Source of the DNA: JBBRCX01 sp038204465
Lineage (GTDB): Bacteria; Planctomycetota; Phycisphaerae; Tepidisphaerales; Tepidisphaeraceae
Assembly (NCBI GenBank): GCA_038204465.1
Contig: JBBRCX010000036.1
Location: forward strand, 1-42,788
Direction: 5' to 3'
Length of the DNA stretch: 42,788 nucleotides
Both the position numbers and the translations under genes were made by a program. Positions 7,916-15,395 of the stretch are shown in pieces; the first letter of the stretch is position 1; each line of letters begins with the position of its first letter. The notes under the pieces are model-generated. The model made no database searches, had not been told where the DNA came from, and saw nothing but the letters and a program-made list of their open reading frames with translations.

Positions 7916-8958
7916 GGTCCGCTCACCGTCGGCTCGTTGAACACGCGGACGGCCGCGTTGATTCGCCCGGCCGGGTCGCTCCCCACGCGCAACGTCGTGC
8001 GTACTCCCGTCAGGAAGTATTGGTAAGCGATGGGGTCCGGCACGGACACAGTGCCATAGACGTAATAGTTGAAGTTCTTCCCGCTCGTCGTCGACCAGGT
8101 GGCGCCGTTGTCGGTCGAGCTGAACATGCTCGCGTAGCTGAAGGTGTTGCTCGCCTGCTGCAGGTTGACGGACGGCGTGCTGGAGGAGAACTGGGCGATG
8201 ACGGCCATGCCGCTGCCGGCAGGCGTTTGCGGCATTCCGCTGTAGGTAAAGGTTTGCCAGGACGGCGTCGAGGTCAAACTCGCGCCGGACAACGTCTGCG
8301 AACCCAGCACCGGGCCGGTGGGCAGGGAACCGCTCGCGTTACGGAGCTGCACCGAGGTCTGGCCGCCGGCAACGCCCTGTTTTGCGTAGAGCCGCACCTT
8401 CGTCACGCGATAGCTCGTGGCATTTGCCGGCAATGTCGGCATGAAGTATTCGCCGGATGAGTGCGTGCTGTCGATGACCAGGTCGGAGAGGCCATTGCTC
8501 ACGTCCACGCTGCTCAGAACCACCTCGGCGCCTTCGGTGTACGTGGTCGGCAGCGTGATCCGACGTTTGTCGTAGACCAACTGGAATTCCTGAACGTTGT
8601 CGAGAATGGAAACGGCGGTGCCGCCGTTGTACTGCCGCATCAGTTTTGTTCCCGACAGGTAGTAACGGATCGTTGGAGCGCCGGTGATATCCCGTGCGGC
8701 GACTTTGAACGAGAGATCATTCGCGGAGTTGCTCACAATATTATTGGCATAAGAAAGGTCGGCGCTGAGCATGTCGAAGGCGCGGCTGCCGAGCAGAACC
8801 GCCGAAGCGCCGCTGCGCCCATCGGGAATCGCCCGTGCGGCGACGAGCACCGCCGATTGCGCCGCGAGCAGGATCAGGGCCATCGACGACAGCGTGATGA
8901 GCATCTCCAGCAGCGTGAAGCCGCGTCGGTGGCAGAATTTGCGCGTTGGGTTGATCAT
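7912..8958 (-). CDS. Prepilin-like minor pseudopilin (PilW/GspJ-like)
   Basis: This 348-residue protein has the prepilin signature RRGFTLLE (cleavage after Gly13, Glu18 at +5) and a hydrophobic N-terminal helix to about residue 40. The body is larger than a typical GspJ and rich in Ser, Thr and Val; a central part (roughly 170-300) reads like a beta-sandwich or lectin-type insertion, which I cannot name. It overlaps both neighbours by four bases, so the gene order is GspH-like, PilW/GspJ-like, PilV/GspI-like, PilX-like. This matches minor pilin clusters that form the tip complex of type IV pili or type II secretion pseudopili. Confidence 0.8.
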   Translation of the reverse strand: MINPTRKFCHRRGFTLLEMLITLSSMALILLAAQSAVLVAARAIPDGRSGASAVLLGSRAFDMLSADLSYANNIVSNSANDLSFKVAARDITGAPTIRYYLSGTKLMRQYNGGTAVSILDNVQEFQLVYDKRRITLPTTYTEGAEVVLSSVDVSNGLSDLVIDSTHSSGEYFMPTLPANATSYRVTKVRLYAKQGVAGGQTSVQLRNASGSLPTGPVLGSQTLSGASLTSTPSWQTFTYSGMPQTPAGSGMAVIAQFSSSTPSVNLQQASNTFSYASMFSSTDNGATWSTTSGKNFNYYVYGTVSVPDPIAYQYFLTGVRTTLRVGSDPAGRINAAVRVFNEPTVSGP

Positions 8959-9455
8959 TGAACGGTTGCCGCTCCGGTGTCCTTGTCGATGGAAACTGTT
9001 TTGCTGTAGCCGCCCCTGGTGATGACAAAACTGCCCAGCGTGTCGGGCACTCCATATCCATTGAAGCTGAGGCTGTTGTCGTTCCCGATCCCACTCCAGG
9101 AGAGGGACACGCCGTATGGCTCAGCAGCCAGGGCGACGACATAAGACGCGGAACTGCGATCGAGATCGCTCATCCCATTGATCTGGTACTGGCTCGTGCC
9201 GGCCGTGAAGCTGATCGTTTGAGTGCTGCTGTTGGCTTTTGCACGGGCCTGAACCAGCGCCAGATCGGCCACCATGCGCCGGGCGGCGGCGTCAACCTTG
9301 CTTCGATTGACGGCGGCGGCATAGCGCGGCATCGCCAGACCGGCGAGAATCGCCGTCACTGAAATGACGACGATCAGCTCGGCCAGGGTGAAGCCCCTGC
9401 GGTGGAATGGGCTGGCTGGTTGAACCATGTAACGCACGTCCGAAGTAAGGGGCAT
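8955..9455 (-). CDS. Prepilin-like minor pseudopilin (GspH/FimT-like)
   Basis: The protein has about 166 residues, with RRGFTLAELIVV marking the prepilin cleavage and Glu at +5, then a hydrophobic helix and the helical GspH-type segment with conserved Ala-Arg pattern (AAARRMVADLALVQARAKA, part of it). The C-terminal 90 residues are beta-rich. It is the first gene of the four-gene minor pseudopilin run. The start is uncertain: GTG 9458, ATG 9455 and ATG 9428 are all in frame, and none has a good ribosome-binding site; the shortest would leave a 12-residue leader, which is normal for this class. Confidence 0.8.
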   Translation of the reverse strand: MPLTSDVRYMVQPASPFHRRGFTLAELIVVISVTAILAGLAMPRYAAAVNRSKVDAAARRMVADLALVQARAKANSSTQTISFTAGTSQYQINGMSDLDRSSASYVVALAAEPYGVSLSWSGIGNDNSLSFNGYGVPDTLGSFVITRGGYSKTVSIDKDTGAATVQ

Positions 9456-9815
9456 CACATCTCATCGGCCGCAACGCGAGCAGACTTCATGCAGCCGGGG
9501 TCCGAATATGTATTCCCAGTGCTGCACAGCGGATTCAAGACAGTTATGAGGCCTTGGACATTTCTGCATTAAATCGCATCATTTTGTCGATTTTTGGTGT
9601 GATCCTGTTTGCAGGGAATTCCGAGCTCGCTATACTCCCGCCGCGGGTTGTCCCACGGGGCGAGAATGCAGAGGCTCGGACCCATCGGGCATGGGCCGGA
9701 CCGCTTTGGTTGGGGCGTTCACTTCGGCCGACTCCACGGGATCAAACCGATTTGATTTGCGACGTTCGCAATCATTGTCACTCATGGTCCGTACCAACCG
9801 AAAAGGAACCGCATC
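9456..9815. other. Intergenic region between divergent genes
   Basis: About 360 bases separate the pseudopilin run (minus) from the LEERRLMS protein gene (plus). I see no gene in it. It is clearly more AT-rich than its surroundings around 9540-9640, as expected for control regions serving both directions. One plausible plus-strand promoter is listed separately. No tRNA or riboswitch pattern was recognised. Confidence 0.5.
9609..9636 (+). promoter_or_regulatory. Predicted promoter of the LEERRLMS protein gene
   Basis: TTGCAG at 9609-9614 and TATACT at 9631-9636 are spaced by 16 bases. The site would give a leader of about 175 bases before the ATG at 9816. The long leader and weak -35 box keep confidence low. 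Confidence 0.35.
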
Positions 9816-10235
9816 ATGTTCATTGCAGAACGTTTGGAAGAGCGTCGGCTGATGTCATCGACCATTACCGCCGAGCTGGGCGGCGATGGAACTCTAACCG
9901 TGAAGGGCACTCTCGATGCAGACACGATCGACATCAACGAGAGTGGGGGTGTCGTGACGGTGACCGCCGACGGCAATCCGGAAAATCTCATCTTCTTCGG
10001 CGCCGCGAGCGCCGTCCGAGTGGATTCGCAGGGGGGCAATGACCAGATTTCATACTTTGGCGATTCCCTGACCGCGACCATCTATCTGAAGAACGGCGAC
10101 GATTATCTTCAGATCGGGATGAGCGGTTCGGCGACCGCCACCGTCTTCGGCGGCAACGGCGATGACATCATCGTCGCCAGCGGCAATGTGGTTGTGATGC
10201 CGAGCAACGGCACCGATACGGTTGTGCCCGGGTAA
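9816..10235 (+). CDS. Small secreted protein with planctomycete LEPR-XLL-like motif and RTX-like repeats
   Basis: The 139-residue protein starts with LEERRLMS at residues 7-14, a variant of the LEPR-XLL N-terminal motif found at the start of many large planctomycete surface or exported proteins. The body is acidic and made of short beta-strand repeats with Asp/Gly/Asn turns, including GGNDQI (about 73-78), NGDDYL (about 94-99) and GGNGDDII (about 113-120), which resemble single calcium-binding RTX nonapeptides. Such proteins are usually far longer, so this looks like a minimal member. The ATG at 9816 has AAAAGGA at 9801-9807. It stands alone between two pilus-related gene sets and is followed by a strong terminator. 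Export is inferred. Confidence 0.75.
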   Translation: MFIAERLEERRLMSSTITAELGGDGTLTVKGTLDADTIDINESGGVVTVTADGNPENLIFFGAASAVRVDSQGGNDQISYFGDSLTATIYLKNGDDYLQIGMSGSATATVFGGNGDDIIVASGNVVVMPSNGTDTVVPG

Positions 10236-10325
10236 TCCCGCTCCGTACAAAAGACTTGGGAAATTCGGCGGAAAGCAGTCCCCGTCGGAACGGGGGGGCA
10301 AGCGGACCAACTGATCTCAGTACCC

Positions 10326-10364
10326 ACCGGGGTCGTGACCCTTCACGGCCCCGGTTTCTTTATT
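10326..10364 (+). terminator. Rho-independent terminator after the LEERRLMS gene
   Basis: A 13-base-pair stem (10326-10338 with 10343-10355, one G-U pair) closes a four-base loop CCCT and is followed by TTCTTTATTT. It lies 90 bases after the stop at 10235. Confidence 0.85.
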
Positions 10365-10421
10365 TGAACACCGGGTTGAGACCTGTGCCGGACCAGGTCG
10401 CCGCCGCTTACCAGACCATTG

Positions 10422-10459
10422 TCACAAAACAAAGCCGCCCGGGAGATCGTCCCGGGCGG
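10422..10459 (-). terminator. Rho-independent terminator of the kinase-STAS-pilus operon
   Basis: A perfect 9-base-pair stem CCGCCCGGG/CCCGGGCGG (10435-10443 with 10451-10459) and a 7-base loop are followed on the minus strand by CTTTGTTTTG. It lies 45 bases after the stop of the GspG-like gene and closes the run of genes that begins at 19329. Confidence 0.85.
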
Positions 10460-10504
10460 TCGAGCAGCTTGTCAGCCGATTCGTGCGTTGCCGCACCGAG
10501 CCGG

Positions 10505-11005
10505 CTAGTAGGTGTTGTAAGCCTTCGACCCGGTCGAATCCACGTCCGAGGTGGGGTTGTTGCAGAAGATGTCGCCGGTGTCGGAATTGTAGAGCCAACC
10601 CTGCGCGCCGGTTCCGGGCGTTGCGGGGGTGGCGCCATTCGTGACCGCGAAGGCGCTGCTGTTCTTGTTGGTGCCGACGGGCATCGCCGGGACCTTACGA
10701 AGGTAGGGCCCGTAGTTGTAGTTGCCGGTCTTGGTCGCGCTGGTCGCGCCGCTTCCGTCCGTGTACTTGGTGAGCTGGTCGGCGATGTTCGTCGACGTCC
10801 CCGACGGAAACGCCGAGTGCTCCGTGTTGTACATGTCGATGGCGTTGCGCAGCACGCTCAGGTCGCCCGACAGGGCCGAGTCCCCTGCGCCGGCGCTGCC
10901 GCGGCTCATCCGGGGAATCGCGATGGCGGCGATGATGCCGATAATCACGATGACAATGACCAACTCGATCAGGCTGAAGCCGCGAGGTGAATTCCTGCGA
11001 ACCAT
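10505..11005 (-). CDS. Major pseudopilin (GspG/PilE-like prepilin)
   Basis: The protein of 166 residues has a short leader and RGFSLIELVIVIVIIG with cleavage after Gly9 and Glu14 at +5. The hydrophobic helix continues to about residue 30 and is followed by a GspG-like alpha segment (SVLRNAIDMYNTEH) and a Gly/Ser/Thr-rich loop region ending in two cysteine-poor beta strands. The tail from GWLYNS to the end resembles the calcium-binding C-terminus of GspG. The ATG at 11005 is chosen because GAAGGAGA lies at 11013-11020; longer in-frame starts reach 11077 but lack this. The gene is last in the operon, with its own 136-base leader, so it may be expressed more strongly than the rest. Confidence 0.85.
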   Translation of the reverse strand: MVRRNSPRGFSLIELVIVIVIIGIIAAIAIPRMSRGSAGAGDSALSGDLSVLRNAIDMYNTEHSAFPSGTSTNIADQLTKYTDGSGATSATKTGNYNYGPYLRKVPAMPVGTNKNSSAFAVTNGATPATPGTGAQGWLYNSDTGDIFCNNPTSDVDSTGSKAYNTY

Positions 11006-11141
11006 TTTAAGGTCTCCTTCCGACAACGAGGTGCATGGCACCGAATGCTTCGACGCATGGTGCATCGACCATCTCATCGGCAGGCTTCAGCAATTCTTAT
11101 CGGAAAAAGCAGAAATGAATGAGGCGGCCCGAAAAACGGGC

Positions 11142-11711
11142 TCAGATCGGGCGGGCCGCGGCGGGGGTTGCCTTATCAGACGAAGCAGGATCGAGCGTAG
11201 CGGGATCGAGATTCATCTCGACGATGCTGCCGTTGGCCGAAAGGACCGCGGTGCGCTCGCCGACCCGCAGGAGCTTGAACCCGTCCAGCTTCTGCCCGGG
11301 CCGTACCGTTTTGCCGTCAATGATGGCGAAACCGCCGCGGGCGTTGGTCATCACGGCATCGAGCCGGTGATGCTGCCGGAACTCGACAGCCGCCGCGTTG
11401 CTCGTCACCGCCGGGGCGCTCACGGCCGGCTGCACCGCCACCCAGGCGGCGCAAGGACGGTAGGCGTCCCGCACATCGGCCAGATTGAGCTGCTCCGCGT
11501 CGGCAGCCTCACGTAACCGGGCAGCCAGCGTGCGTTGGGCCTCAGCCTTCTGCACAGCCGCCACCTCGACACCCGTTGGGGACGCGACAGCCAGTTCGGT
11601 GGAAGCCTCCGCCGTCGCCGGGGCATGCCCGACGACCCAGCGGTCTGCCACGAATGCCACTGCGGCCAGGACCACCACCGACGCGTAGATCTTTTTTGTC
11701 TTGGACTTCAT
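11142..11711 (-). CDS. PilP/GspC-like inner-membrane protein
   Basis: This 189-residue protein has a basic N-terminus, one membrane helix (about residues 7-27), an Ala/Glu-rich linker and a C-terminal beta domain (about 125-170) with the pattern GGFAIIDGKTV..GQKLDGFKLLRVG. That pattern resembles the HR/PilP domain which contacts the secretin in type II secretion (GspC) and type IV pili (PilP). Position after PilM, PilN and PilO-like genes supports a PilP role. A 5-base-pair GC hairpin overlaps its stop codon (11126-11142) and may slow or end some transcripts before the GspG-like gene; this is weak evidence. Confidence 0.6.
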   Translation of the reverse strand: MKSKTKKIYASVVVLAAVAFVADRWVVGHAPATAEASTELAVASPTGVEVAAVQKAEAQRTLAARLREAADAEQLNLADVRDAYRPCAAWVAVQPAVSAPAVTSNAAAVEFRQHHRLDAVMTNARGGFAIIDGKTVRPGQKLDGFKLLRVGERTAVLSANGSIVEMNLDPATLDPASSDKATPAAARPI

Positions 11712-11819
11712 AGCCGCGTTAACAGACGATACAAATCGCCCGCCGTCAAACGCGTTTTTTCTTCGGCTATCCCACCTTTGTTTGAGGTCGCTGCGTTTAT
11801 CGGACGTGCGCCGTTGCGG

Positions 11820-12398
11820 CTAGTCACGGGTTGCGGCGACCGCATTGGCAGGCGTGGTGAACCAGAGTAGATCGAACCTGAAAGTCGCCGACTTTCCGTC
11901 AGCCGGGCTGGTGTTGGCGGAGTCGAACGACCTGACCCCGGTATCGGGGAAGCTCTGGCGAATCGTATGCAGGAAGGAAGCGACTGCCGGGTAGGTGCCG
12001 CTGCCGCTGATTCGGATGGCGACCGTCTGATAATCAGCGTACGTCGTGGCCGCGCCCGGTTGGATCTCATTGAGGGCCAGGCCACAGTCGTGCGCGAGGC
12101 GCGCCAATTCGTCCAGTCGCTGGTTGATTCGGGTGGCCGGTTGCAGGCGCAGCGGGGCGCTCTCCAAGTCCTTGCGCGCAGTGGCAAGCTGGCGATTCAA
12201 TGCAACGAGGGCCGAGCTATGCCTGAACGCGGTCTGCCGCAGCTCACTCAACTGCGCCTGTCGCTCAATCCGCTCCGCTTGCCGGCGCTGCAGCGGGCGA
12301 AAACAAAGGCCGTACGAGCCCAGCGTGAGCAAGACGATGGCCACGCCGGCGCCGCCATAGAGCTGGATCCGCTCGCTTTTGGTTGCGTGTGCGCTCAC
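11820..12398 (-). CDS. PilO-like type IV pilus/secretion assembly protein
   Basis: The protein of 192 residues has a short cytoplasmic N-terminus, a membrane helix (about residues 13-32), a coiled-coil segment rich in Arg, Glu and Leu (about 35-85) and a C-terminal ferredoxin-like domain, the architecture of PilO/GspM proteins. These form a periplasmic platform with PilN and PilP. I chose GTG 12398 because it overlaps the TGA of the PilN-like gene (GTGA), giving translational coupling; a longer ATG start at 12446 lies inside the upstream gene. Sequence similarity in this family is low, so the call rests on topology and gene order. Confidence 0.7.
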   Translation of the reverse strand: MSAHATKSERIQLYGGAGVAIVLLTLGSYGLCFRPLQRRQAERIERQAQLSELRQTAFRHSSALVALNRQLATARKDLESAPLRLQPATRINQRLDELARLAHDCGLALNEIQPGAATTYADYQTVAIRISGSGTYPAVASFLHTIRQSFPDTGVRSFDSANTSPADGKSATFRFDLLWFTTPANAVAATRD

Positions 12399-13051
12399 CT
12401 GGCGCCCCCTGCCGTACTCCTGGCACTGTCGCCGGCCAGGGAGCAATCCAGCTTGAAGGCGATCGCATCGCCGCTGAGAAACGGCTCGCGGTTGGTATCT
12501 ACGAGAGTCACCTTCGCGAACAGACCCGTTCGTTCGAGCCGCAGCACGAACTGCGAAACCGCCAGCTGCGAGCGCGCCAGCCCGCCCAGGTGCAGCGTGT
12601 AGGCGGCGGCGTTTGGCGCGGGCGACTTGGGAAGCTTCATATTCTTCCCAGCCGTCTTGCGGTCGACGACAGCCGCGACGATCTCGACCGGCGCGGTATC
12701 GCAGGTTCTCAGGACGACGTCGTCTCCTGTCTTGGCCGCCAGCAGCGCGAGCAGCAGTCCCCAGTCGGGCTGGTCCGCGATTGAGCGCGTCAGCGCCAGT
12801 GAGTCATTTGCGGTGGCCAGAGAGGCGCGGACCGAACCCATCGCCGTGTCGCTTTTCTCGATACTTTCGTTCACTTTGGTGAGTTCGGCCTCCAGCGCCG
12901 ATCCGCCGCGTCCCCAGGCGAGATACGCCGCGCCGCACAACAACACCAGCGTCACCCCATATGCTGTGCAGGCGCCCGCGCATCGCCGGCGCAGCAGCGC
13001 TCGACGCTTGGCGTTCTGCCGGACGTGCGAGATGAGGTTCACGTGCATCAT
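12395..13051 (-). CDS. PilN-like type IV pilus/secretion assembly protein
   Basis: The protein of 218 residues begins with MHVNLI, close to the conserved N-terminal PilN motif (INLLP type) that binds the PilM groove. A membrane helix follows (about residues 24-45), then a coiled coil (about 50-90) and a periplasmic alpha/beta domain. It is placed directly after pilM and overlaps the pilO-like gene, matching the standard PilM-N-O-P order. Two adjacent ATG codons (13051 and 13048) are possible starts, preceded by GGTGGAAG. An upstream ATG at 13078 would begin only seven bases after the pilM stop. Confidence 0.75.
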   Translation of the reverse strand: MMHVNLISHVRQNAKRRALLRRRCAGACTAYGVTLVLLCGAAYLAWGRGGSALEAELTKVNESIEKSDTAMGSVRASLATANDSLALTRSIADQPDWGLLLALLAAKTGDDVVLRTCDTAPVEIVAAVVDRKTAGKNMKLPKSPAPNAAAYTLHLGGLARSQLAVSQFVLRLERTGLFAKVTLVDTNREPFLSGDAIAFKLDCSLAGDSARSTAGGAR

Positions 13052-13084
13052 GAGAGCTTCCACCGCCAGCCAACCCACGCGCTG

Positions 13085-14167
13085 CTACAGTTCGGGGAAT
13101 TGCGCAAGCCCGACTGCCAGCGTCATCGCGGCCGAGCCGCCGCACCGCAGCAGTTCAGGCGGGCACTCCGCCAGGTCACTGGGTGCTACCGCGCGCACCT
13201 CGAGCTCGAGCGCCTTCGAGTAGCGCGAAACGGCGCCGGGAACCGCCGCGCCGCCGCCCACGATCAACAATCTGGTGACAGCCGTCTCCGAATACTGGTG
13301 CTGCACGTAGGAGAAGGAGACGCGAAGCTCCGCGGCAGTGGTTTCCACCTGGGCCGACATCAGCGCGGCCGCCTCCTCAGGAAGGTCGCGCGCTGCGGAA
13401 CTCTGCTCCGCGCCGGCTTCGCTCAACAGGTGCTCCGCGACGTCCGGCTCCAGGCGCAGGCGGCCGATCAGTGCATCGTAAAGGTGGCCGAGGCTGGAGT
13501 CGGCGAGCGTGCGGCCGTAGACAATAACGCCCTCGTGCAGCAGGGAGAGGGTCGCCGAAGTCCACCCGATGTCGAGCATCGCGGTGATGCCAGGCTGGGG
13601 CGCGAGCAGCGGGTCGCACGCCCTCGCCAGCGCGCTGGCGCGCACGTCCAGGGCACAGACGTTCAGCCCGTTTTCCTCGAGGACGTCGAGCAGCGCATCG
13701 GAGTCCGAATGCGGATAGGCGACCGTCATGACGTGGGTCGCCTTGTTCGCGCGAGCGGGGGAGGGAAGGTCCCAGCATCCCATTTCAAAGGCGTCAGGCG
13801 CAAGCTTGTGCGATCGTGCGACCTCGATCCGGGCGATCTGCTCGACCGGAACCTGCCCATTGCGCGGCGGGAGCTCGAGCATGCTGGTCAGCAGTTTCTC
13901 CGGAACAGCGGCGATCACCGCGTCGCGGCCGAGAAAATGCTGGCGGTCGAGCGTCGCGCATAACCCCCGGACTTCATCGGCGGTAAGCGGCTTGCCGGGG
14001 TCGCGGCGCGGAGCGTACGTGGCGGCGGCAATCCGCCAGCGCGCGGGCGCGGATCCGCCCTTGCCTGGCAGGGTCTGCAGCTGCACGGCTTTTATGCCGC
14101 GGCTGCCGACATCGATGCCGATCGGGCTTCGCTTTGTCCTGAACATCCAGCTCATCAGCCCATCCAT
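13085..14167 (-). CDS. PilM-like actin-fold pilus assembly ATPase
   Basis: This 360-residue protein has the actin/FtsA-like fold signatures of PilM: an N-terminal phosphate-binding strand (IGIDVGSRGIKAVQL, residues 17-31), the second phosphate loop LDIGWTSATLSLL (about 197-209) and the adenosine motif LLIVGGGAAVPG (about 307-318). PilM is cytoplasmic, binds ATP and docks on the N-terminus of PilN to link the assembly ATPase to the membrane platform. It follows the PilC/GspF gene after seven bases. In-frame ATG codons at 14155 and 14146 are alternative starts. Confidence 0.85.
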   Translation of the reverse strand: MDGLMSWMFRTKRSPIGIDVGSRGIKAVQLQTLPGKGGSAPARWRIAAATYAPRRDPGKPLTADEVRGLCATLDRQHFLGRDAVIAAVPEKLLTSMLELPPRNGQVPVEQIARIEVARSHKLAPDAFEMGCWDLPSPARANKATHVMTVAYPHSDSDALLDVLEENGLNVCALDVRASALARACDPLLAPQPGITAMLDIGWTSATLSLLHEGVIVYGRTLADSSLGHLYDALIGRLRLEPDVAEHLLSEAGAEQSSAARDLPEEAAALMSAQVETTAAELRVSFSYVQHQYSETAVTRLLIVGGGAAVPGAVSRYSKALELEVRAVAPSDLAECPPELLRCGGSAAMTLAVGLAQFPEL

Positions 14168-14174
14168 TTGAAAC

Positions 14175-15395
14175 TCAACCGTGCGTTGCCGACGTCAGAT
14201 CGAACAGCGGCAGGAACATGCTCAAGGCCACGAACCCCACGACCAGGCCCAGAACCACGAGGATCAGCGGCTCGAGAATGCTGGTGAGCGACTTGACGAC
14301 GACCTCGTTCTCCTCGTCCAGGAAGTCGGCGATGTTGAGCAGCAGTGGGCCCATCTGCCCGCTTTGCTCGCCGCTCTTGATCGCTTCGCACAGCGAGGGG
14401 CTGACCAGGTTGCTGGCGGCGAACGCGGTGCTCATCGAAGAGCCGCGCGTGACCGCTTCCTCCGCCTTGGAAACCAGCTCCATGTAGTTCACGTTGCGCG
14501 ATGTTTCCCGGGCCAAACCGAGCGCTTCCAGCAGCGGCACCTTGCCCGTGACCAGCACACCGAGCACGCGCGCGATGCGCGCCACGGCGAAGTTCTGCAA
14601 GACCGGGCCCGCCACCGGCACCTTGAGGAGCACGGTATCGATGGTGCGCTTGCCGGCGAGCGAGAAGATCCATGAGCGGGCGAGGAAGAAACCGCCGCCG
14701 CCGGCGAGCGGGATCGTCCACCAGTACGATCGCAGGGCGCCGCTCAGCTTCATCAGTAGCTTGGTCATGATGGGCAGCGGCACGTCGAGCGACTGGAACA
14801 GCCCGGCAAAGCGCGGCAGCACGAACAGCAGCATCAGGGCCAACACCCCCATCGCCACCACGATCAGCAGCGCCGGGTAGATCAGCGCGCCGACAATCGC
14901 GCCGCGCACATGCAGCTGCTTGCGCGACAGCGTCGCCAACCGGTCGAGCATCGTATCGAAGCTGCCGCTCGACTCACCGGCGGCGATCAAGCTTCGGCAG
15001 ACCGGATCGAAGACGTCGGGCTGCGCCTGCATCGCCTGCGACAGCGTTGCCCCTTCTTCAACCCTTCCGCGAAGCGACATCACCACTTCTTTCCAGACCT
15101 TGTCGTTTGCCTGCCGCTCCAGCGCACCCAGGGCCTGCACCAGCGGCGTGCCGGAGGTGACCAGCACCGAAAGCTGACGGGTGAACATCGCCAGGTTCTT
15201 CAGCCGCTTGCCCGATCCCAGCCGTTTGCGACGGCGGCCGGTCTTTCCACCCGATGCTCCGCCCTGGGCGTGAATCTCCGTGACGTAGAGCCCCTGACGG
15301 CGCAGGTTCTCGACTGCCTCCGCGGCGTCGGACGCTTCGACCGTGTCGCTCACCGCCTTGCCGCTCATGTCGAACGCCTGGTACGCCAGCTTCAT
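14175..15395 (-). CDS. pilC: PilC/GspF-type inner-membrane platform protein
   Basis: The 406-residue protein has two copies of the GspF domain (roughly 65-190 and 270-395), each preceding or including membrane helices: about 167-190, 218-235 and 372-395. Motifs typical of the family are TRQLSVLVTSGTPLVQAL (73-90), RVEEGATLSQAM, and in the second half ARVLGVLVTGKVPLLEAL and GEQSGQMGPLL. It is the polytopic protein that the assembly ATPase is thought to rotate. Its ATG overlaps the stop of the ATPase gene by four bases (ATGA). Gene name could equally be gspF. Confidence 0.92.
   Translation of the reverse strand: MKLAYQAFDMSGKAVSDTVEASDAAEAVENLRRQGLYVTEIHAQGGASGGKTGRRRKRLGSGKRLKNLAMFTRQLSVLVTSGTPLVQALGALERQANDKVWKEVVMSLRGRVEEGATLSQAMQAQPDVFDPVCRSLIAAGESSGSFDTMLDRLATLSRKQLHVRGAIVGALIYPALLIVVAMGVLALMLLFVLPRFAGLFQSLDVPLPIMTKLLMKLSGALRSYWWTIPLAGGGGFFLARSWIFSLAGKRTIDTVLLKVPVAGPVLQNFAVARIARVLGVLVTGKVPLLEALGLARETSRNVNYMELVSKAEEAVTRGSSMSTAFAASNLVSPSLCEAIKSGEQSGQMGPLLLNIADFLDEENEVVVKSLTSILEPLILVVLGLVVGFVALSMFLPLFDLTSATHG

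Noticed and set aside
11708..12187. Minus-strand frame overlapping the PilO-like gene in another frame
   Set aside because: Arg/Pro/Ser-rich shadow of the PilO-like gene, which has proper topology and overlaps the upstream stop.
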